Assembly (NCBI RefSeq): GCF_958298935.1 | Contig: NC_084922.1 | Coordinates: 11,224,501 to 11,288,500, forward strand | DNA: 64,000 nucleotides | Direction of reading: 5' to 3' | Origin: Phragmites australis | Taxonomy: Eukaryota; Streptophyta; Magnoliopsida; Poales; Poaceae | Part shown: one piece after another, positions 10,898 through 20,298 of the stretch | How positions within the stretch are numbered: the stretch's first letter is position 1 | Layout of the letters: each line of letters starts with the position of its first letter | Position numbers and translations under genes: made by a program | Notes under the pieces: generated by a model | Told to the model about the DNA's origin: nothing | The model's input: the letters and a program-made list of their open reading frames with translations, nothing else | Databases searched by the model: none

Positions 10898-12150
10898 TGT
10901 CGGTGGGTGAACACTGCAAGCGGGGATCCTGAGGGACCCCCTTTGAGATTCAGCTGGGGAGGCTGATTCTAGATCTACCTCGTACGTGGATTTAATACTA
11001 ATATGTGAGATTTAGGCGGGACGGATGATCGTCGGCTAGTGAGAGTAAATGCTCAAGGGATTTTAGACAGGTTCGGGCCGCACGGGGCGTAATACCATAC
11101 TCCTGTATGTACGATATGCTATTAATGCTCTTGGAATGTCTTTCTCTGGATTTCTTGTGTTACAAGGTCTTTTGTCAAAGTCTAGAGCTTCGGTCTTGCT
11201 TCGAGCTTAGTGAACCTCTGCTCAGCTTGGCTTCTCTTCCAAGTCCGCTCAGCCTTCTCAGACTTGTTCTTCTACGGAGTGTACCCCCCCACCTATATCC
11301 TATCGGGGGAGGCTCGGCGTGCCCAGAAACGGGGGCACAAGTTCCCATGAGTCATAAATGGAAAGCAACCGTCATGGGGCTGCAGTTTGACGTTACAGGG
11401 GGTTGAAAATGCACCTTCGGCCGGTCCTATCACCTATTACGCCCCAACTCTAGCAGGCGCAGGGGGCCCGTCGGCCAGCCGCTGAATATCCCCGCATACC
11501 AATCCGGTCAAAGCAGATCTGACACGGTATGACGCGGCAGGGTGGCAGGCGATACGCCTCGAGCCCAGCGATGATATCTTTATGCTGTTTCCTTTATAGG
11601 CCCCACAGAGTGACGTGCGATGGGACCCGTCGTATTAAATGTCCCCACTTCTTCCTGCCAAATGGTGGTAGGGACTGACGTACTCCGTACGACAGGCGTG
11701 GGGGGAGTGGTTGGATGTGACCGGCCACGCTCCCTCTTAAATGCATCATCAGACTTCCCACCGATTGACACCTCACTGTGAAGCACTTGTGGGTTCCACT
11801 CGCAAGGAGCTTCTCAGGTCCTCAGGGAACTCTAGGTACTCGGGGACCAACTGTTCTTGGCCCCGAGCACCTCCTCCCGGGCCTAGTTCTTCTCGGGTCC
11901 TCGGGGAACTCTGGGTACTCGGGGACCAACTGTTCATGGCCCCCAAGCACCCCCTCCTGGACTTGGCTCTTCTCGGGTCCTCGGGGAACTCTAGGTACTC
12001 GGGGACCAACTGTTCATGGCCCTAAGCACCCCCTCCCGGACTTGGATTTCTCGGGCCCTCGGGGAGACGATCCCCGAGGGAGGGGGCCATGTGGCACCGT
12101 GCTGTCCAGGCCTCGGGACTCGAGGACCCCCGGTTCCCATATCACCGACA
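10898..12150 (-). repeat. LTR of the nested element (left copy)
   Basis: A 1253-bp LTR. At about 11815-12060 it carries three tandem units with an 80-bp period (GTCCTCGGGGAACTC at 11817, 11897 and 11977), each with the sequence CTCGGGGACCAACTGTTC. The same units are present in the right LTR. Confidence 0.9.
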
Positions 12151-12619
12151 GTAGCCCCCGGGCCCATCGGCAGGCGATGGCCCAGAGACTGCGGATGGGA
12201 CCCTATTTCTTCGAGGCCGATCACAGCATTGGTGTCACATGGCTTTATGTCGCCTGGTGCCGAATTGTACTCTGCTTTGTACTTCTCCTTCCTCTATCTT
12301 GCTTGTACTGACGTCCCGGGAGTTACTGACCAGGCCGAGCACCGACAGTCTACTCCCGAGAACTAGGTTGCCCCGGCCACTCGCGCGTCCAACCCCCGAG
12401 CCCTCGCGTAGGATCCGGTGCTGAGGGCACGCAGCCCCCGGGCGCTTGCAAGTACGCGACTGCTGAGTCAAAAAGACACAGACAAAGACAAATTTCTTTG
12501 CTCGGGAAACGAGTCCACCTGGCACGGTACACGCCACGACCAGTGAACGCTTTTCGCCCCGCGACCTCTCAAACAAATAGACCGGAGACATGCGCAGGCG
12601 GAAATGCAACCAAGAGTCC

Positions 12620-13640
12620 CCACAGTTCGGTGGAGTCCGGGGTAGGACTGACCAAGCTGAGCACCGACAGCCCGCCCTTGGGGTCTAGGTAGTCCCAACC
12701 ACTCATGTTCGAGCGGTAGGATTACCCGAGAATCCCAGAGGCTCGGTAGTGCTCGGGGTACTGCCAAGCCGGCTGGACACCACAACCACCATAAAGGACC
12801 TAGGTCAGCCATCGCCGCCTGTGCAGTACACCGACTACTGTTTGTCTTTGTCGTTCCGAAAAAGCGAACACGAGGGCGGGGTTTTACGCGTGAGGAGACT
12901 GTCTCGCCGAACAGAATAGCATACGAGGGTCCCGAGGATAACTTGGGACAATAGTTTATTGCATATGTTGAAAAGGAAATTCATATGACTTTAGTGACTC
13001 ACCGAGTTGGTGTCAGCCTTCCGACCGACCAGGCCAGGAAAGGGTAGATGCCCTGAGCTCGGGGCGCCCGGGAACATGGATTCCCTTGTGCAGAGCGCTT
13101 TAGCCCCCAGGTCGTCCTTTTAGCACCCGAGCACTGCAAACCCGGCAATGGAACCAGGGGCTAGGTGGTCCCAACCGCTTATGTCCGAGCAGTAGGATTA
13201 CCCGAGGCCCCCAGAGGCTCGACAGCGCCCTGCGCACTGAGGCCCTTGTGCTTGGGCTGCTTGGTTCTGGAGCATTGATCTGTAAGCTTGGAAAACAGGC
13301 AAAGGTTCTTTGCTTGGTGTGCTCTGTTAGTGCGGTACTCATTATAGACTGCTCTCGTTTTTTACCCGAGACCTTTCAAATGCCCGGACCGGCGAACTGT
13401 ACAAACAGAGGCATGACCAAGAGGTCCAATGGTTCGGTGGTGCCCGGGGTAGGACTGACTAGGCCGAGCACCGACAGCCTACCTTGGGGTCTAGGCGGTC
13501 CCGACCAGTCATGTTCGAGCAGTAGGATTAACCGAGAACCCCAGAGGCTCGGTAGTGCTCGGGGTACTGCCATGCAGCCAGGCACCACAGCCTACCACAA
13601 CAGACTTAAGTTAGCAGTCACTGTCTGCGCGCATACCAAT
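12620..13640. repeat. Internal repeat modules of the nested element
   Basis: A roughly 190-bp module is present at about 12640-12830 and again at 13440-13640, and a shorter version lies at 13150-13240. All share GGGGTCTAGG-type sequence, GAGCAGTAGGATTA-like sequence and CCCAGAGGCTCG. The repeats explain most of the non-coding internal region. Confidence 0.75.
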
Positions 13641-13838
13641 CGGGATCCATTTTTATCAGCGGGAAAAATAAGAGAGCGTGTTTTTCTCACACAAATCGAG
13701 CATCTCACCAAATAGATTAAACATATGGATTCTAAAGAAAAAAACTCGAAATAAGAGTAATATGGGAGTATAGTAATGATTCGTACTGATGTGATGAATT
13801 TAAATAGCGAGTGATAACTTTAAATAGCAAGTGATAAC

Positions 13839-14174
13839 TTACAGGGTTGGTATCAGCCAACGACCCTCTGGCGTTTCCCTCGTTGCCTGGACAGGCGGGT
13901 GCCTAAGGAGTGCTTGCGCCGCAAGCAAGGCAATCCCAGGGCTGGCGTCACCCAAGTTGAGTTTGCACCGTATCGGCACTCGGCGTCGTCTGGATGCCGA
14001 TCTTGCGGTAGGGACGATTGCTGCTTGCTGCGGGTTCGGCGGCCCGCCCGCGGCGGCCGCGGCTCTACTGGGCCCAGCGCCGTTGTCCCTGATACGAGGA
14101 GGCACCGTATGAGCCGACTGTTGACGCTGTTGAGGATGAGCCGGAGCTGGGACCCCCTGGGCCCCGTTCTCCAT
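13839..14174 (-). pseudogene. gag-like N-terminal remnant
   Basis: An open minus-strand frame starts MENGAQGVPAPAHPQQRQQS shortly after the primer-binding site, the position of gag. It is Pro/Ala/Arg-rich with no recognisable capsid or zinc-knuckle motif and stops after 111 codons. It is probably a vestige of the autonomous relative's gag start; a chance frame in GC-rich DNA cannot be excluded. Confidence 0.35.
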
Positions 14175-14285
14175 TTCCTCGCTCTAATCTGAGTCAGTGC
14201 GCTGAAGATAATGTCCACCTGCCATCTTTTCTTGTAAAAAATGAGGCAGAATCAGGGATGCAGCCCCCCTACCTAGCGCGCCAGC

Positions 14286-15536
14286 TGTTGGTGGGTGAAC
14301 ACCGCAAGCGGGGATCCTGAGGGACCCCCTTTGAGATTCGGCTGGGGGGCTGATTCTGGATCTACCTCGTATGTGGATTTAATGCGAATATGTGAGATTT
14401 GGGCGGGACGGATGATCGTCGGCTAGTGAGAGTAAATTCTCAATGGATTTTAGACAGGTTCAGGCTGCACGGGGCGTAATACCCTACTCCTGTGTGTACG
14501 ATATGCTATTAATGCTCCTGGAATGCCTTTCTCTAGATCTCTTGTGTTACAAGATTTTTTATCTAAGTCTAGAGCTTCGGTCTTGTTTCGAGCTTGGTGA
14601 ACCTCTGCTCAGCTTGGCTTCTCTTCCAAGTCCGCTCAGCCTTCTCAGACTTGTTCTTCTATGGAGTGTACCCCCCTTATATCCTATCGGGGGAGGCTCG
14701 GCGTGCCCAGAAACGGGGGCACGAGTTCCCATGAGCCATAAATGGAAAGCAATCGTCATGGGGCTGCAGTTTGACGTTACAGGGGGTTGAAAATGCGCCT
14801 TCGACCGGTCCTGTCACCCATTACACCCCAACTCTAGCAGGCGCAAGGGGGCCCATCGGCTAGCTACTGAATATCCCCGCATGCCCGTCCGATCAGAGCA
14901 GATCTGACACGGTCTGACGCGGCAGGGTGGCAGGCAATACACCTCGAGTCCAGCGACGATATCTTCATGTCGTTTCCTTTATGGGCCCCACAGGGTGACG
15001 TGCGATGGGACCCATCGTATTAAATGTCCCCACGCCTTCCTGCCAGGTGGTGGCAGGGACTGACATACTCAGTATGACAGGCATGGGGGGGAGTGGTTGG
15101 ATGTGATCGGCCACGCTCCTTCTTAAATGCAGCATCGGGCTTCTCACTGATTGACACCTCACTGTGAAGCCCTTGTGGGGTCCACCGGCAAGGAGCTTTT
15201 CAGGTCCTCGGGGAACTCTAGGTACTCGGGGACCAACTGTTCTTGGCCTCGAGCACCTCCTCCCGGGCCTGGTTCTTCTCGGGTCCTCGGGGAACTCTAG
15301 GTACTCGAGGACCAACTGTTCATGGCCCCGAGCACCCCCTCCTGGACTTGACTCTTCTCGGGTCCTCGGGGAACTCTAGATACTCGGGGACCAACTGTTC
15401 ATGGCCCCGAGCACCCCCTTCCGGACTTGGCTTTTCTTGGGCCCTCGGGGAGACGGTCCCCGAGGGAGGGGGCCATGTGGCACCGCGCTGTCCAGGCCTC
15501 GGGACTCGGGGACCTCCGGTTCCCACATCGCCGACA
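14286..15536 (-). repeat. LTR of the nested element (right copy)
   Basis: A 1251-bp LTR, the 5' LTR in the element's own orientation. It ends in CA at 15536, followed by the duplication TTGAT. Confidence 0.9.
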
Positions 15537-17364
15537 TTGATGATCCTTAAAATAAAACTTTTCACGGCATGAGCAAGAAGAGACTTTAAGTCATTCTGAA
15601 TATTGTGGCCAAGATAATGATGATGAATTTCATTATTTTGAATGCGCCTAATGTGTTCTTGCATCACAGAATCAAATTCAGCAATCATTTCAATTGTGCC
15701 CGAAAAATTACCATTGTTATCCTGATAAAGTTTCTCATTTGATCCTTAAAAGGCTAAATTATGTTTAGCAAGAAACTTCACAGCAGAAACTATTCTTACC
15801 AAAACCTGTCTCCAACGCTCTTTTTCCTTTGCAATTTCTCATTGCAAATTATCATCAATTGTCTGATTTTTACTTAACCTCAACCTAAGTTCATTCTGAG
15901 TATTCATGTTTGTTATATGCTCAACACTGTTCTCATGTTGTTTGAGTCTCCCACTGAGATACTTTCAGTCCCTCAATCCATCATATGCTAACAAAGTTTT
16001 GGTCTGATTTGATTTGAACAATCAACAGCAAAAACAATAAACTTTGTCCACATGCTTAGAGTAAACCAACCACTTTCTATCAACAACCTCACCATTACTT
16101 AACTTTCTGGAGTAGTAAGCATATGAAAAATATCTACCACTGCTATCCAACGGGAACTGCAAATTCAATTCTCTCACAGGTCCTTTTTCAATTAAGATAT
16201 CTCTTCCCCTATTGTCAAGATTGTCCCATGTTCTAGGATCATAGATAGCTAACAAAGAATCTTTTTGTTCATCAGCTTTGAATTTTCAATATCAGATGAA
16301 GGCGGTAAAATTTTGTTCCCCCGTAGCATCCTCATTGACATCAACTTCTGCATTTAAATTATGATTAGATTCCTGCCCTTGATCTTCTGTACTACAATCA
16401 TCTATCTCTTCAGGATTATCATCGGAAACAACATTACTTAAAACTGAAAAGAACTTATGTATAGCACCCTTTTGCGATTCAATAAAATCTTCTCGTTTTC
16501 TTTTTTTCCTTTTCTCAGCACCCAACAAATGTTTCTTAGGCAACATTCTAAGACCTGAAATTAGAAGAAAAAAAAAAGTAAGTAACAAGAACCCTAATGA
16601 CCTAACCAATGGGCAATGGATCATCTATTTGTTAAGGAACAACTTAATTTGCAAACTAAATAGATAACAATCAATAGAATTTTCTAAGCTTATAGTATAG
16701 TTATACTAACCGAGTAACCATACAAATTAAGTCAGCGAATTGCAATTTGCGCAACCAAACCAGTCGTCCAGGCAAACGAAATACTCAAATAGGAAAAAGA
16801 CGATCTCACCAAGCGTCCAGGCGACGGGCGACGGCCGACGGGTGATTGACTGACTGCGACTCGCCGGCTCGATCTGCTATCTCACGTCTGCGGCACAACG
16901 CAAGGTGGGGCGATCATCACCACCGTGTGAGCTCCAGAGCAATTATGACCGAGTCACATGGAAGACGATCACCGACAAGTGCGAGGCGAGGCAAATAGCC
17001 GAATAGGTGATCGGCGGCACAGCCGCACGGCGTGACTGCTGTCCGGCTGTCCCCTTCTGCATTACGGTGTGTGATCTCGAGAGTCGAGACTCGAGTCGAT
17101 GACGAGTCCTACTGTGGAGAGATCGAGGGCTAACCGACCGAGGCAACTGGCAAGGCATCACGCCATCACCGCATGTCCGCATCAGCTTGTACTGGCCTGC
17201 TGGCCTGGCCGCACGGGAGTCGGGACACGGGCACACGGCCCTCGGGCCACCGTCCACGGTAGACGGGAGAGACGGAGAGTGGAGCTAGAGCAGGCTTGCC
17301 TCCCCCCCCCCCGGCTTGGGCCCTAGGCAGTCGCACCCCTTGCCCTGGCCCAGAGCCAGCCCTG

Positions 17365-17814
17365 GGTGCAGCACGGCGGCGGCGATGGCGCCGCCCATGT
17401 AGAAGAGGACGAAGAAGGCGGAGAAGCGCATGTAGTTCTTGAGGAAGCCCATGCAGCGGTAGTAGTAGAGCGCAACGAGGACAAAGGTGACGAGGGCGAC
17501 AAAGACGGCATCGTCGAGGAGTGTGCTGAGGAGCTTCTGCGCCGGAGAGTCGGTAGGGGACTCGAGTTATACGAGCGTGATGGCGGTGACAGGCGGGGGG
17601 AGGCCGTCGCGGACCAGGGGGACGGCGGCGAGAGGAGGGAGATGAGGAGCACAACCAGCGCCATGCAGATGGAGATCGGGGACATGACTGCCAGCACCTC
17701 CGTGCTGACGGAGTCGAGCATGGATGCAGAGGTTGGGGGCGCCGCCTGCGGTGGTGAGGCGGCGGCAGGATCCATGTGGCGGAGGGGTAGCGAGGAGGGG
17801 AAGGGGAGATCCAT
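17365..17814 (-). pseudogene. Presenilin pseudogene, N-terminal segment
   Basis: The minus-strand ATG at 17775 (or 17814) starts MDPAAASPPQ, followed by SVSTEVLAVMSPISICMALV, the start of the first presenilin membrane helix. After a one-base shift near 17600 the reading continues PVTAITLV, a TAA stop, then LESPTDSPAQKLLSTLL and the second and third helices (ALYYYRCMGFLKNYMRFSAF, YMGGAIAAAVL). It ends exactly at the hAT terminus. The next residues expected in the protein (VPLDAPTALLLL) are those found at the left side of the hAT element, so both pieces belong to one interrupted gene. Confidence 0.9.
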
Positions 17815-18002
17815 GGGGAAATTTTTTGTCTCGCTCCTCGGGATTGGAATCATCTGACTTCACCGTTTCAAGTCACGGGCGTGCAACCACCCATGCATCC
17901 ACCGTCCAAGCAATCATGCGGCTCCTGTCACCTCACGTCGCCTGGCTTCCCCCTTCCCTCAGCGACTCCACCACCAACCGCTTCCCGCCTCCGCCCACGG
18001 CC
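17776..18002. promoter_or_regulatory. Short divergent intergenic space between two dead genes
   Basis: Only 227 bp separate the presenilin and carboxylesterase start codons, which face away from each other. This would once have been a shared promoter region. No clear TATA box is seen. Confidence 0.35.
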
Positions 18003-19891
18003 ATGGATCCTGACTCCGAGGTCACCTTCGACTTCCCGCCCTACCTCTGACGGTACAAGAGCGGCCGCATCATCCACTTCAGTGGTGCCCCCACCATCCC
18101 TGCTGGCATAGACCCTGTCACTGGCGTCGTCTCCGGGGACATCGGCGCCAGAGCCGCCTCCGCGCGCGTCCACCTCCTTCCCGGAGCCACGTGCAAGATC
18201 TCGGTAATTGTCTACTTTCACGGCGGCGGCTTCGTCGTCGGCTCGCCCGCGCGGCAGAGCACTCACGCTGTCGGTGGGTGAACACCGCAAGCGGGGATCC
18301 TGGGGGACCCCCTTTAAGATTTGGCCAGGGGGCTGATTCTGGATCTACCTCGTACGTGGATTTAATGCGAATATGTGAGATCTAAGCGGGACGGATGATC
18401 ATCGGCTAGTGAGAGTAAATGCTCATGGGATTTTAGACAGGTTCAGACCGCACAGAGCGTAATACCCTACTCCTGTGTGGATGATATGCTATTAATGCTC
18501 TTGGAATGCCTTTCTCTGAATCTCTGTGTTACAAGATTTTTTGTCTAAGTCTAGAGCTTCAGTCTTCGAGTGCCGATCTCTCTGAGCTTCTACTCGGCCT
18601 CTATCAGTCGTCTTGCTCTTCTAAGTTTGCTCAGCCTTCTCAGACTTGTTCTTCTACAGAGTGTACCCCCCCCCCCTTATATCCTATTAGGAGAGGCTCG
18701 GCGTGCCCAGAAACGGGGGTATGAGTTCCCATAAGCCATAAATGGAAAATGCGCCTTCGGCCGATCCTATCGCCCATTACGCCCCAACTCTAGCAGGCGC
18801 AGGGGGGCCCATCGGCTAGCCGCTGAATATCCCCGCATGCCCATCCGGTCAGAGCAAATCTGACACGGTCTGACGCGGCAGGGTGGCAGGCGATACGCCT
18901 CGAGCCCAGCGACGATATCTTTATGCCGTTTCCTTTATAGGCCCCGCAGGGTGATGTGCGATGGGACCCGTCGTATTAAATGTCCTCACGCCTTCCTGCC
19001 AGGTGGTGGCAGGGACTGACGTACTCAGTACGACAGGCGTGGGGGGTGTGGTTGGAAGTAACAGGCCACGCTCCCTCTTAAATGTAGTATCGGGCCTTCC
19101 ACCGATTGACACCTCACCGTTGAGCCCTTGTGGGGTCCACCAGTAAGGAGTTTCTCAGGTCCTCAGGGAACTTTGGGTACTCGGGGACCAACTGTTTATG
19201 GCTCCGATCACCCTCTCTCGGATTTGTCTCTTCTTGGGTTCTCGGGGAACTCCGAGTACTCGGAAGCCACTGTTAATGGTCCCGAGCACCCCTCCCGAAA
19301 CTAGCTTTTCTACGATCCTAGCCACAGAACTCAGAGACCTCTGGTTCTCATGTCACCAACACATGCGCACCTCAACGACCTCGCCACCCGCTCCGGTGCC
19401 ATCGGCATGTCTGTCTGTCTAGTACCGCTTCGCGCTGGAGAACAAGCTCCCGGCCACGCACGAGGACGGTTGGGCAGCCTTGCGGTGGGCGGCGACCCTT
19501 GGCAACAGCGTAGATCTGTGGCTGCTCGACCACGTCGACCTGTCCCGCGCGCTTCGGCCGCCGGCGCTCCCCGACAGCGTGACCATCCGCGGACTCGCGT
19601 TGGTGCACCCGTACTTCACTGGGAAGGAGGTTGTGGGCAGCGAGACGCGTTCAGGCCCGAGACCACGCCAGGATCCCGTGCGAGCATGTGCTGGTGTGCG
19701 TGACTGAGAACGACTTCCTGCTCAAGAAGCGCGCGCCGTGGTACTACCGGGAGCTCAAGGCCAGCGGCTACGGTGGTGAGGTGGAGCTCTTCGAGTCCAA
19801 GGGCGTAGGTCACGCGTTCCACTTCGACATGCTGGACTCCGAGCAGGGTGTCGAGCTGCAGGAGCGGATCGTGGCTTTCATCAAGAAATGA
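18003..19891 (+). pseudogene. Plant carboxylesterase (CXE, alpha/beta-hydrolase fold 3) pseudogene
   Basis: The ATG at 18003 begins MDPDSEVTFDFPPYL, then an in-frame TGA, then RYKSGRIIHFSGAPTIPAGI and the HGGGF oxyanion motif (VIVYFHGGGFVVGSP). A solo LTR interrupts the HAHLNDL region at 18269. After it come SGAIG, a frameshift near 19420, and LENKLPATHEDGWAALRWAA. The segment with the nucleophile motif GDSAG is missing: VDLSRA jumps to PALPDSVTIRGLALVHPYF. A second gap precedes CEHVLVCVTENDFLLKKRAP and the catalytic-His region KGVGHAFHF. The original stop is TGA at 19889-19891. The gene has lost its catalytic Ser and cannot be active. Confidence 0.9.
18269..19361 (-). mobile_element. Solo LTR, same family as the nested element
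   Basis: It starts TGTCGGTGGGTGAACACCGC and ends ACCAACA. It matches the 10898-12150 LTR over most of its length but is about 160 bp shorter, with fewer 80-bp units. Flanks are CACGC (18264-18268) and CATGC (19362-19366), a 5-bp duplication with one mismatch. The host reading frame resumes cleanly after it. It was left by recombination between two LTRs of one element. Confidence 0.88.
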
Positions 19892-20289
19892 CCTTGACCG
19901 GTGATGTTGGCAAGGAGATGGTGATGGAGATGGTGTCGAGCTGCCAAGTGCTGAGAGAGAGAAGAAAAGAGACTCCCCTGAAGCCAGGCGACGCGAGGTG
20001 GCAGGAGCCGCAGGATTGTTTGGACGGTGGATGCACGGGTGACTGCAAGTGGTGAAGGCAGGAGCTTTCAGGATTTTGGTTTGGCCTCCGGAGTTTATAC
20101 GAATTCTGTCAAGTTTCTCAAATTATTTTTTATTTTTTGCAAGCCAAGTAAAAATTCCTTAATTTTTCCCTATTTGAAGAATTCAAGATAGGAGTACTGA
20201 CTCTGATAACTCAACTGTCTAAACGATTATAGTATAATGGGATTCCAAGTATCGCAAATTAAGCAACGACACGTAATCCATCACAGCAT
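19892..20289. other. No gene seen
   Basis: 3' flank of the esterase pseudogene. No further coding sequence, RNA gene or clear repeat was recognised. Confidence 0.5.
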
Positions 20290-20298
20290 TTTAAATTA

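Larger units (their letters stand above)
10898..15536 (-). mobile_element. Complete non-autonomous LTR retrotransposon nested in the hAT element
   Basis: Two LTRs (10898-12150, 1253 bp, and 14286-15536, 1251 bp) are highly similar throughout and begin and end TG...CA. They flank a 2135-bp internal region, and a perfect 5-bp duplication TTGAT encloses the whole. Read on the minus strand, the sequence after the 5' LTR (GCTGGCGCGCTAGGTAGGGG) resembles the primer-binding region of grass gypsy elements. A G-rich tract (CCCGGGGGCTAC) before the other LTR acts as the polypurine tract. No protease, reverse transcriptase or integrase is present, so mobility would have needed a partner. LTR similarity suggests a fairly recent insertion; the number of differences was not counted. 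Confidence 0.92.
9411..16546 (-). pseudogene. hAT transposase pseudogene (TTF zinc finger, DUF4371, hAT dimerisation), split by an LTR element
   Basis: From an ATG at 16546 (MLPKKHLLGAEKRKKRKRED) the reading continues on the minus strand. The TTF-type finger region comes first (16255-16022: [20 protein letters not shown], then YCFCC), then the DUF4371 core (15688-15542). The LTR element at 10898-15536 interrupts the core, which resumes at 10892 ([19 protein letters not shown]). Later parts include RGQGYDNGSNMKGKHQGVQK, TCWESRINSVQAIRYQTPQ and the hAT dimerisation motif SFSKLKLLKNYLRSTISQKK near 9560-9500. In-frame stops occur before NVDDTKG, after YSTKR, after VSKKL and after ASVE, plus shifts in the N-terminal third. 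It matches the ZMYM1-like hAT proteins common in plants. Confidence 0.85.
9130..17364 (-). mobile_element. hAT element (ZMYM1/TTF-type) inserted in the presenilin gene
   Basis: Everything between the two presenilin halves is transposon. It encodes a minus-strand hAT transposase and contains a nested LTR element. The right end closes GCCCAGAGCCAGCCCTG (to 17364). The left end near 9130 begins CAGTTTCGAGGGTCC and runs into GGCCCTATATGTCCTTAAG, as in this hAT group. The ends are diverged and no clear 8-bp target duplication remains, so boundaries are good to about 10 bp only. They are fixed mainly by where presenilin coding sequence stops and resumes. Confidence 0.75.

Noticed and set aside
11741..12311. 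Repeated SGPRGTLGTRGPT-like protein frames in the LTR
   Set aside because: Produced by the 80-bp tandem units of the LTR; the same happens in every copy, with differing stops.
17166..17654. 162-codon minus-strand frame across the hAT/presenilin border
   Set aside because: It spans the transposon terminus and reads presenilin DNA in the wrong frame; the true helices are in another frame.
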